From assembly GCA_013054445.1 (NCBI GenBank), contig JAAMPI010001472.1:1-14022 (forward strand): a stretch of DNA of 14,022 nt. Direction: 5' to 3'. The DNA is from Cudoniella acicularis (lineage: Eukaryota > Ascomycota > Leotiomycetes > Helotiales > Helotiaceae). Position 1 is the stretch's first letter. Each line of letters starts with the position of its first letter. The notes beneath the pieces were generated by a model. That model was not told where the DNA came from. It worked only from the letters and a program-made list of their open reading frames with translations, and did no database searches. The translations under genes were made by a program, and so were the position numbers. Below, piece after piece: positions 1-6,650 of this stretch.

Positions 1-176
1 TTGGTGGTGGTGAGATGCAGATGGTTTTTGGACCTGTGGTGGATGAGGGAGGTGAGACGGTGCCGTTGGAAAAGGGAAGTTTGGTTGCTTTTTCTTGATT
101 TTCTAGCGCTCGTTGAAGTTTGGAATTTAATGCAATGTTTTTGTGTTTATCCTCATTAGTCAATAAGAGAGATATG
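1..176 (-). CDS. Probable partial exon, unrecognised protein (runs off left edge)
   Basis: Read on the minus strand from 176 to 1, one frame stays open for 58 codons with a protein-like composition: it begins ISLLTNEDKHKNIALNSK, continues with QRALENQEKATK, then a Ser/Pro/Thr-rich stretch ending in ISPPP at the window edge. The other minus frames are Arg/His-rich and the plus frames Trp/Cys-rich, so this frame looks the most natural. No ATG lies between the upstream in-frame stop (TGA at about 194-196) and the exon, so the gene needs an upstream exon. A plausible acceptor (TTTGCAG, ending at 177) sits exactly at the proposed exon start. A weak donor (GTTAGC, near 218) would give an intron of only about 42 nt, and I could not find a convincing first exon. 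The charged first half could form a helix or coiled coil. I do not recognise the family. Seen: open frame and acceptor. Inferred: that it is coding. Confidence 0.3.
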
Positions 177-256
177 CTGCAAACCGATGTATATCATTAA
201 TGCAAGCGACTCGCTAACCCTTTTCCACCCCCTTTTCTTCACCCCCACGCCCCCAC

Positions 257-287
257 AATATATAAATAGAAATTCTCAGAAATTCTC
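257..287 (+). promoter_or_regulatory. TATA-like box with following 10-bp tandem repeat
   Basis: A pyrimidine-rich stretch (about 218-255) is followed by AATATATAAATAG (257-269) and an exact tandem duplication of AGAAATTCTC (268-277 and 278-287). This pyrimidine tract plus TATA layout resembles a core promoter reading to the right, towards the 11-bp motif array. No convincing protein-coding gene follows within 2 kb. If active, it would drive a non-coding transcript or a very small ORF (ATG at 405, stop at 549-551). Its orientation opposes the minus-strand exon at 1-176. Confidence 0.25.
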
Positions 288-298
288 ACTACTCTGAA

Positions 299-1346
299 TT
301 GTTGCACGTCGCAGCAAATCCACGAAATCAAACGAGCCAATCATTTCCTTAGTCATCAATTTTCCAGTCCCTGCGAACTCCAGCAAATTCTTTCCTCATC
401 AAGGATGAATTTCTTTCGTTGCACATCGCGAAAAATATTCAAGTCGACTCGAGTCAACTCAAGCCTGACTCAAGTCCTGCCGAGTCCAGCCGAAACCACA
501 ACGAACACACAAAGGCTAAAAATATCACATTCTATGAATACCTTCGTATAGCATGCTTTATTTATTCTTAGATGTTTTTCAAGACATCAGAGTCAGAAGC
601 TTGATTCTTGAATTGTCAGGTCTTGGATCGTGGCTTTGAATTTTTCCTCTACTGCTCCGTGCGAAGTACACGAGTATGATATGATACCCGTCAGGATCGA
701 TCCCGTTCGCTGACCTCTTCGCTCCCGTCGTTTCATCACCACCAAGCCAAGACTCCCAGCCACTTTCTGATTCTGATTCAGATCCTCATTCTTTGAATCT
801 TTTCTTAGCAGAGACTGTCTTATCTCATCATATCACCTCACTTATCTTTTTTGCTGTTCTATTTATTTTTAGAACTATTAAGACGGATTCTCATGCACGT
901 CATCTCATCACGAGGGGAAAAAAAGACCTCTTGTTGCACATCGCGATTATGGACCGAATTACCCCCCCCTTCTCCCCCCCCCAAGGTCCATTCCAACTCT
1001 CAACTTCTTCACTTAGTCACCCATCAACTCCCCTCCCGTGACCTTAGGATGGCTTAGGTGGTGTTTCAAGAAGAGGCCTCTGTTGCATATCGCAAGTGAT
1101 GACGGTCAGCGACAAACTCACTGTGAGGTTTCACCGAGCAAGCCTTGTTGCACTTTGCAGAATCACCAAAAATGACATATCTGATTTAGGTCTGTGTGGC
1201 TTTAAGCCACAGCATTCTGAAGAGAGGTTCTGTTGCACTTCGCATGGTGAGATTGCTATTGCTTTGCATCATCGTGAAGGAAAGGTCCATCCGCCTTTTG
1301 CCGACTAACTAACTGACTCATCATGCGCCTCTTTCTTGCACATCGA
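299..1346 (+). repeat. Dispersed array of an oriented 11-bp motif, consensus TTGCACATCGC
   Basis: Seven copies within two mismatches of TTGCACATCGC lie on the plus strand, with the core starting at 302 (TTGCACGTCGC), 419 and 934 (both exact), 1083 (TTGCATATCGC), 1148 (TTGCACTTTGC), 1233 (TTGCACTTCGC) and 1336 (TTGCACATCGA). Most are preceded by pyrimidines and G (YYTTG or YYTG), as in CTCTTGTTGCAC at 928-939. Weaker relatives follow at 1616, 1669 and 1741. I saw no copies on the opposite strand or elsewhere in the window. Spacing is irregular (65 to 515 bp) and breaks codon phase, so the copies are not a peptide repeat. Sequence between copies is not obviously repeated apart from scattered CTCATCA words. 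Function unknown: candidates are protein-binding sites, RNA elements in an undescribed transcript, or remnants of a diverged minisatellite. Confidence 0.6.
441..487 (+). repeat. Short GACTC/GAGTC-rich cluster
   Basis: Five near-copies of GACTC, AACTC or GAGTC are packed in 47 bp, including the palindrome GACTCGAGTC (446-455) and TGACTC (466-471), which equals the half-site core recognised by Gcn4/CPC-1-type bZIP proteins. This could be a binding-site cluster or chance low complexity. No gene beside it makes the regulatory reading compelling. Confidence 0.25.
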
Positions 1347-1654
1347 GTGCCCTGAGGTCAGTCTGTTTTTTTGCCCCTGTCAAAATGGCTCACCTTTTTC
1401 ATTACGCATTGTAAATACCCTGGGGTTAACACATATTAAGGCGAAACTTAGATCCTGTATTCCCGAGATATTCAGAATTTACCTTCCGAATCCGCTTTCT
1501 CTTCTGAATTTAGATTACTTTAGCATCTATAAAATTCTAAAGTATTTTATTTTTAGTATATCTTATAACAGATCATCGATCTTTTTCCTAAGGTCATATT
1601 TTGGAATTCTTTTTGTTGCGTTTCGGGTCGGTGGGTAGAGTGGGTTGGAGATGT

Positions 1655-1742
1655 CATCCTCAGTTTTGTTGCATTTCCATACCTATGGGTGGGTGGAAGA
1701 TGGGTACCCATTCTACCCATCCTACCCATCCTCAGTTTTGTT
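1655..1742 (+). repeat. 16-bp exact direct repeat, period 72 bp
   Basis: CATCCTCAGTTTTGTT occurs exactly at 1655-1670 and again at 1727-1742. Each copy leads into a diverged relative of the 11-bp motif (TTGCATTTCCA at 1669, TTACACTACGC at 1741). This suggests an ancient local duplication that carried the motif with it. Confidence 0.6.
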
Positions 1743-1776
1743 ACACTACGCGTAGGTACCCATGGGTTTGATGGGT
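1685..1776. repeat. Cluster of direct and inverted ATGGGT/ACCCAT hexamers
   Basis: Eight copies of the hexamer occur in 92 bp: ATGGGT at 1685, 1700, 1762 and 1771, and ACCCAT at 1706, 1715, 1724 and 1758. They form a perfect 12-bp palindrome ATGGGTACCCAT (1700-1711) and a 10-bp palindrome ACCCATGGGT (1758-1767). Related GGGTAG and CTACCC words extend the patch on both sides (about 1626-1800). The arrangement can fold into alternative hairpins. It is interleaved with the 72-bp duplication. Confidence 0.65.
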
Positions 1777-2505
1777 AACTCATGTCCCCTACCCACTCCT
1801 TTTCATCTCACTACTACATACCGTAAAATCGGTCTCTTTCAGCGGAGACAATAAGAATATGAAAAGCATAGAGATCCTAGAAGCTATATCGAAAAGGCAC
1901 TGTTCGAATACGAGAGAATCCAACCGGACAGAGAAAAAATCATGTCACATCATATCATCAGGAAATAGGTTTTGAGTTGTGATTGCTTTCGTATTTCATA
2001 AATCCGCCTTTGCTCACCCCAGAAAGAAGCTAAAGCCGATGCGAGATCTATCTCCTCTGTCTGTCTGCCAAAGCTAGTCCTATCGTGTCCCATCCCATCC
2101 GAAAAATGAGAAAATACAAAGCATGTATCATCAACCCAAATCGTAAACCAACCCGTCATCATATCCCCGGAGTGAAAATAAGCCAGAAAGCAAAAGGTGC
2201 TATTCTACCCCGTCGAGATCTCCGCAGATTTTCTTGTCCTATTTCCTTTCGCTGTAGTACATGACGTATATTGCTTTCTGAATACTGCTCCCGCCTATTA
2301 CTCTTCTTCTGTGCATCATTCATGAATGAGTAGGAAAGGTAGGAGATGCACAAGGAAAATTCATTAACGCCGTGCTAATATCACAAATATGTTTTGGTTG
2401 TTATCTCCAACAAATGCCTGACGGCCTGCAGCATCCACCAGTCCCGCTAGGGTTCTGCCCAGAATGTTTTCGAATCTTTAGTGTTGTTCGTATCCTGTGA
2501 AATGG
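1777..2505. other. Intergenic; likely 3' flank of the C2H2 gene
   Basis: No open frame here has protein-like composition. The stretch lies directly downstream of the minus-strand C2H2 stop codon, so its right part is probably that gene's 3' untranslated region and polyadenylation zone. I could not identify a clear AATAAA on the minus strand, and no tRNA or other structured RNA was recognised. Confidence 0.4.
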
Positions 2506-5088
2506 TCATCCGTGGACCAGTCCATCCCCCCCAGTGTTATGGTGGTGTCGTGTAGCAGCTGCTGTGCTCGCTGCATAGAAGTCTAGCAAATCCTGAGCTG
2601 ATACGCCAGGGAAGCCATTCATAGTAGGTATTTCGCCAAAGAGTGCGCTGGGCGCAGAGCTTGCGATTGTGCCACCGGTGGAAGACGGGAAGAGTTGGAA
2701 ATCGGAGGAGCCACCAAGTTGAGGATTGCAGTTGGCGGGAACAAAATCTTCAAATCCTTCATCAACTTCACGCATCGACGTAGGGGTGTACAACATGGTA
2801 TTGCCATGCCCAATGGGTGAGATGTGCGGAACCGGGTCAGCACCAAAAGGAACACCAGAAGTCTCGAATCCACCAAGGTGCTGGAAAACATCGTGAGAAG
2901 GAGTTGGAAGCTGTACATTGGCACTGTACAGATCCTCATTCTCAAATAGGCTGAAATCCACATTGTTGCTGTTTGTGAAGGTCTGGAAATTGTCCTGGAA
3001 ATGATCTTGACCAGGAAGGATATGGGATGAATATGGAGAGTGGCCATTTGAGGAGCCAGATTGGTTGACGTCAGATATCGGGGAATAGTCAAGTTGTAGC
3101 TGTTGACCAGGTGCAAACATATCCATATCTGGGTTGTATTCTGGGAAATTGAGGTGATTTTGGTTGTCATACATGATGGGGTCGTCAAAAGTATTCTCCA
3201 TGTTGTAATCCTCCTCAGGAGTTGCAACGCTATTTCCATCGCTGCTTGGAGTTTGCATGTTGGTAGTTTGAGGAGTTGGCAAGCCCGTAGTTGTGTTGGT
3301 GCCGGAAGGCTTTTCCCTGTTCTTTCCGTTGTTCTTGGATCGAACATATTCCCATCCGTGTGCCTTCTCCATGTGCTGTTTGCAATTGGATTCACGCTTG
3401 GATCGATATGGGCAAGGCTTGAAGTGGCATTCATACAATGGTGGAGCAGCAGAGTGCTTGTCATTGTGATGTCGGTCCATCTCCTTTTCCGTTGGCCATC
3501 CATACTCGTGATATTTGCACGACTCAACTGGGCACTTCCATGGTCGTGAATGGGTCTTTTCATGCTTCGTCAAATCACATGGTCGTTTGAATTCTTTGTC
3601 ACATCCAGGTTCACGGCAGCGTTTTGGGGCGAGCTCAGCTGCGGAAGCTGATCTCTTTCGGCGGGCCATGGACCGCATGATTGATTCGTCCTCTTCAGCT
3701 TCTTGGCTCAATGAACGCTTAAATCGAATGGAGTCTTTGCTATCCTCATCATCCAAGTCGACCGGGAGGCCAGTGGCAACAGAAATAGCTTTGCCGTTCT
3801 TCTTAACCCGGACAAGTTCGGCTGGTCGGCCGTTCTTGGTGAGCCCACCATGGAGCTTCACTTCGTCAGTTCTAAAAGACGATATACCGTTAGTATGGGT
3901 TGTATTGAATGTGGGGAATGGTCGAGATCTGAAACTAGGCCGCAACCATGAATTTGTGAACGGGAAAACATACGACTCAGGGTCCATCTCGCCCAACTTC
4001 TCGCCTTTTGCTTCCTTCTCTTTTGCAGCTTGAACTTGCTGGGCGTACTGCTTGATCTGATCAACGAGATCGACAAAATATCCGTTAGTATAAGGTCGGT
4101 CGTGTGGTCGAGTTTGTTCGCGTTCGCTCAAAAATTCCACCGTCGCTTGGATGCACCGGATTGACGTGAGACAGAAATCGAGGTACAAGGCGGCAGTCTT
4201 GGTCCTCTCCTTCAAACGCGAAAACCAGTGAGCAACTCCCCCGACAACATCATCAGTTTGGATTTCACTTACAGGTGCCATAAATATCAAAGTCTTCTCC
4301 AAGTCACGAAGACATACGATTTCCTTGCCGTTGATTCTTCTAGGGCAATCCTTCACAATTGGGTGGAAATCTTTCAAAGAAGGCTTCGCCAGAAGTGGCC
4401 TCAGGATATGCTCGTGGATGCGGTTGCTCGCACGCGCACTGAGTCTGGGAAGACTCTCGATTGTTGAAGTGTGGGCAGCAGACCTAGTTATAGCTGAAGC
4501 AGCGACAACGGACTTGGTGCAGCTGTCTCCGGTGACACTGGTTGGGTTGGTGTCTGCAGCATTCTTACCACATCGGGAACCAATCGAGGAACCCAGGGCG
4601 CTGTCTGAATATCTTGAAGGGCGGCGATTATGCCGCGGGCGGAGGGAGCGTCTCCCAATGGAAGACGGCTCCTTGGACATGACACCATCCATGATGGAGC
4701 CGTATGATTTGGTCGACGGTGAGCCGACGGTGTGATTGAGGAAGCCTTGAGGGACTGGGTCTGCCTCGTCGGGGAAGGACTGTCTGGCAGTGGGCGAGCG
4801 GTCTTCAATAGCAGAGAGACCACGATCAATATCTCCAAGAGTCAAGGCAATGCGACGAGTATGAGCATCGACGACATCCTCGAGTGTTGATTGAGAACGA
4901 CGAGGGAGCTCGGGGACTTTGAAGGGTTCAGGCTGCTCTCGGTCTGGGGTCGTGGGGGTGTGGAACGTTGCTCCTTTGCGAAGGGACATATTGGTATTAA
5001 CACTGGGACGGCCTGACGCAGTGGACGTTGTGGGAGTCAGAGCAGACGATGTGGTCTTTGTACTTCGGCGGGGGTGATTGAACGACAT
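2506..5088 (-). CDS. C2H2 zinc-finger transcription factor (three fingers)
   Basis: Unspliced, the frame encodes 860 residues. Three tandem C2H2 fingers are visible: C491/C496/H509/H513, C519/C524/H540 or H541/H545, and C554/C559/H572/H577, followed by GWEYVRSK (578-585), a tail I associate with a group of conserved fungal C2H2 regulators. A basic patch RRKR (476-479) is a likely nuclear signal. Residues 1-240 are Ser/Thr/Pro/Arg-rich and disordered-looking. Residues 255-350 (CLRDLEKT through RPYTNGYFVDLVDQIKQYA) form a conserved helical-looking region. From 600 to the end the chain is acidic and Asn/Gln/Ser-rich, like an activation region. Two in-frame introns are probable (4207-4272 and 3872-3973); removing both leaves 804 residues. 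The start is the first ATG of the frame and a TATA box lies about 190 bp upstream. It should bind DNA in the nucleus; its targets cannot be read from sequence, and I give no gene name. Confidence 0.9.
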   Translation of the reverse strand: MSFNHPRRSTKTTSSALTPTTSTASGRPSVNTNMSLRKGATFHTPTTPDREQPEPFKVPELPRRSQSTLEDVVDAHTRRIALTLGDIDRGLSAIEDRSPTARQSFPDEADPVPQGFLNHTVGSPSTKSYGSIMDGVMSKEPSSIGRRSLRPRHNRRPSRYSDSALGSSIGSRCGKNAADTNPTSVTGDSCTKSVVAASAITRSAAHTSTIESLPRLSARASNRIHEHILRPLLAKPSLKDFHPIVKDCPRRINGKEIVCLRDLEKTLIFMAPVSEIQTDDVVGGVAHWFSRLKERTKTAALYLDFCLTSIRCIQATVEFLSEREQTRPHDRPYTNGYFVDLVDQIKQYAQQVQAAKEKEAKGEKLGEMDPESYVFPFTNSWLRPSFRSRPFPTFNTTHTNGISSFRTDEVKLHGGLTKNGRPAELVRVKKNGKAISVATGLPVDLDDEDSKDSIRFKRSLSQEAEEDESIMRSMARRKRSASAAELAPKRCREPGCDKEFKRPCDLTKHEKTHSRPWKCPVESCKYHEYGWPTEKEMDRHHNDKHSAAPPLYECHFKPCPYRSKRESNCKQHMEKAHGWEYVRSKNNGKNREKPSGTNTTTGLPTPQTTNMQTPSSDGNSVATPEEDYNMENTFDDPIMYDNQNHLNFPEYNPDMDMFAPGQQLQLDYSPISDVNQSGSSNGHSPYSSHILPGQDHFQDNFQTFTNSNNVDFSLFENEDLYSANVQLPTPSHDVFQHLGGFETSGVPFGADPVPHISPIGHGNTMLYTPTSMREVDEGFEDFVPANCNPQLGGSSDFQLFPSSTGGTIASSAPSALFGEIPTMNGFPGVSAQDLLDFYAASTAAATRHHHNTGGDGLVHG
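3872..3973 (-). other. Probable in-frame intron (102 nt) within the C2H2 gene
   Basis: Donor GTATGT begins at 3973, an ideal branch site ACTAAC lies 17 nt before the acceptor, and TTTTAG ends at 3872. The length is 34 codons with no stop, so both spliced and unspliced forms keep frame. Splicing joins MDPES directly to TDEVKLHGG and deletes Y373-R406. As far as I recall, relatives run from an acidic linker straight into a TDEVKLHGGL-like motif, which favours splicing. Alternative: this is real coding sequence. Confidence 0.6.
4207..4272 (-). other. Probable in-frame intron (66 nt) within the C2H2 gene
   Basis: Donor GTAAGT begins at 4272, a branch-like GCTCAC lies about 20 nt before the acceptor, and AAGGAG ends at 4207. 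Phase 0, 22 codons, no stop. Splicing joins LIFMAP to RTKTAALYLDFC and removes residues 273-294. The removed peptide interrupts an otherwise conserved helical region, so it is probably not in the mature protein. The acceptor lacks a good pyrimidine tract, which is the main reservation. Confidence 0.6.
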
Positions 5089-5146
5089 GCTGAGTGGTCA
5101 GGTATGGAGAAGGCGATGTTGGTAGCTGCTCAGATCCTGGGAATGA

Positions 5147-5170
5147 TTAGCCCTTGGATCCTGCTTTCAT
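5147..5170 (-). other. Possible 7-codon upstream ORF of the C2H2 gene
   Basis: If transcription starts just downstream of the TATA box at 5278-5285, the leader contains one short ORF, ATG at 5170 to TAA at 5147 (MKAGSKG), ending 58 nt before the main ATG. Short leader ORFs often dampen translation of fungal regulators. No evidence beyond position. Confidence 0.2.
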
Positions 5171-5277
5171 GCAAGTGCTCAGTGAGTCACAGTCCGATCG
5201 AGTCAGGACTCGGTAGCTTTTGTGGCGTCCCAATCGAGGATAGCTCGGCCGAGAGTGAAGCAATTCAGACCACGTTG

Positions 5278-5285
5278 TATATATA
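5278..5285 (-). promoter_or_regulatory. Candidate TATA box of the C2H2 gene
   Basis: TATATATA lies about 190 bp upstream of the C2H2 start codon, within CCCTATATATACAACG on the minus strand. It would place transcription start roughly 5240-5255 and a leader near 160 nt. A second TATA-like word (TATATA, near 5617-5622) could serve a longer leader. Both are symmetric, so orientation is inferred from the gene. Confidence 0.35.
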
Positions 5286-5582
5286 GGGCTGATTCGACAA
5301 TAGGTCCTGCTCTTGCGATGCTCGATTGACCAGACGAAAGGAGAGCGCTTTGGGGGAACACACAAGCAGAAGAAGGGGGGCATACACTTTCGGCACACTC
5401 GGTGGCGCGTCCAGCTCTCGCGCGAAGGGCGAGTTTGGCTTTATTCCCAGCCTCGAGGGAGTGGTGTTTGCGTCGAGAATGATGCTTTAGAAGTGGTGGT
5501 CGAAGACAGAAACAAATATCGAGGCTTAGAGAGAAGAGGTGAATGAAGACACGACGGCGGGGAGGGGCGGTAGGTAAGGCTT

Positions 5583-5858
5583 GCTGCTGCCTAGAGACAC
5601 TGGTCGACTCTCGAGTATATAGAGACGATGGGTTCCAGCGGTCTCTGAAACGGGATTTCAGTGATAATGGCGGCAGGACGGTGGGTGAGAAAGGGAGACA
5701 CGGCGACGCAATGTGGATTCGTGGCCGGAGAACGGTTTTGGTGCGATGGAAGGGCGAGGAACAGGAATTGGGTGAGGAAGAGCACGGTGAGATGAGGTCT
5801 TCGGGCAGAGTGCCTCGCAATCCGCCTTGGGAAGTGGTTGCTTCGCTGCTGCCTAGAG
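5583..5858. repeat. 14-bp exact direct repeat in C2H2 upstream region
   Basis: GCTGCTGCCTAGAG occurs at 5583-5596 and 5845-5858. Part of it is GCT-rich and so slippage-prone, but CCTAGAG is not. It could be a paired regulatory site upstream of the C2H2 gene or a leftover of duplication. Confidence 0.45.
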
Positions 5859-6033
5859 GTCTGCTCCAGCGCGCGAGAGAGGCCATCAACGCTTCCGCCG
5901 CCCTACGGGATCCTCGGGAAGAAGCGCGGGGGCCAATGGGAAAGCCGCCACCCGCGAGGGCGGCACCTTTTCTTACCCGGATGTGTTCTAGTGAGCTATT
6001 TAGACGCACAGCGAGGCGGAGCAAATTCGATGT

Positions 6034-6034
<1 letters not shown>

Positions 6035-6064
<30 letters not shown>
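6035..6064 (+). repeat. (TGC)10 / (CAG)10 microsatellite
   Basis: Ten uninterrupted TGC units on the plus strand. Read on the minus strand in one frame this is ten Gln codons right after a potential ATG (6072), but the frame that follows does not look like a protein. Such tracts are prone to length variation between strains. Confidence 0.9.
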
Positions 6065-6066
<2 letters not shown>

Positions 6067-6278
6067 TGCCACAATCGTGTTGGAGTTGATCCTAGAAATA
6101 CCGCAATTCTCCAGCGAAAATGAGATTCACGAGCTCACAGCCTTGCTGAACTGCTGTGCTCTCTAAATTTCATTTCAGACTTCCCCCTTCCCCCAAAAAC
6201 CAGATGTTTGCTTCGGAAAGACGGCTCTCGCAGCTCACGTGGATTAATAATTCGTCCGCCGACGAAAATAGATGAATT

Positions 6279-6650
6279 ATGTCAAACGCCAATCGCCTGC
6301 CTTTGAAGCGGCGGGCGGAAACTTCTCAGGTCAGCGCCAAGCGACGACGCGACGTGGATCATTCGATATTCGGTTTGATAACGGTCCTAGCCTCAGTCAG
6401 ACGGGCTCCCGTTGCGCCGACTCGCATCCCAAACGGGCACGGCGGCGAAGAGCCTCAAGTGGTAGAACCGGGGGAGAAAGGGGGGTCTCCCTCTTCTCTG
6501 CTTCAGGGTGTGACTGCAGCTCTCAGCCACCACAAACAGTCGCCGATTCCTCAATTCTCCTTCAACCCGCAAAGTGACCGCAGACTGACCGCAGACCGAC
6601 CAATCGCATCCTGCCAATTATATGCCACGATGCCACCGCCGCGCCGTTGA
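6279..6650 (+). CDS. Hypothetical small basic protein (weak)
   Basis: A 123-codon frame opens at ATG 6279 and ends at TGA 6648-6650. The N-terminus (MSNANRLPLKRRAETSQVSAK, then RRRDVD) has two basic clusters resembling a bipartite nuclear signal, and the first third uses G/C-ending codons. The remainder is Pro/Ser/Gly-rich without a recognisable domain. An overlapping plus frame (6272-6577) is also open. The coding case rests only on composition in a GC-rich area; it could be the first exon of a spliced gene, a leader, or chance. I do not recognise a family. Confidence 0.22.
   Translation: MSNANRLPLKRRAETSQVSAKRRRDVDHSIFGLITVLASVRRAPVAPTRIPNGHGGEEPQVVEPGEKGGSPSSLLQGVTAALSHHKQSPIPQFSFNPQSDRRLTADRPIASCQLYATMPPPRR
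6571..6601 (+). repeat. Short GACCGCAGAC tandem repeat
   Basis: GACCGCAGAC occurs twice, separated by a single T, and is followed by a shortened third unit (CGACC), within about 30 bp. It falls near the 3' end of the weak open frame 6279-6650. No function evident. Confidence 0.4.

Larger units (their letters stand above)
5286..6278. other. GC-rich upstream region of the C2H2 gene, no supported gene
   Basis: Long frames are open on both strands: minus 6072-5203 (289 codons, starting with ten Gln) and plus 5543-6166 (207 codons). Both are Arg/Ser/Pro/Cys-rich without any domain I recognise. Simultaneous open frames on opposite strands are what GC-rich, stop-poor DNA gives by chance, so I call no gene. 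The most economical reading is promoter plus possible long 5' leader of the regulator. Confidence 0.45.

Noticed and set aside
405..551. 48-codon plus ORF downstream of the TATA-like box (MNFFRCTSRKIFKSTR...)
   Set aside because: Short, Ser/Thr/Arg-rich, and it contains one motif copy and the GACTC cluster. Frame length is within chance and no domain is seen.
961..982. Paired C-runs that could form an i-motif/G-quadruplex
   Set aside because: Only two runs of consecutive C are present (962-969 area and 975-982 area), fewer than the four needed for a simple intramolecular structure.
793..1308. Open plus frames over the motif array (793-1041, 851-1057, 1096-1308)
   Set aside because: Low-complexity or Cys/His-rich, mutually overlapping, and the repeated motif falls in different codon phases, so the array is not coding.
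2619..3563. 314-codon minus frame overlapping the C2H2 gene
   Set aside because: It is out of frame with the zinc-finger protein and Thr/Arg/Leu-rich, a shadow of the real gene.
5203..6072. Poly-Gln protein starting MAWQQQQ on the minus strand
   Set aside because: After the Gln run the composition is Ser/Arg/Pro-rich with no domain, and an equally long open frame exists on the other strand. Kept only as an observation, not a gene.
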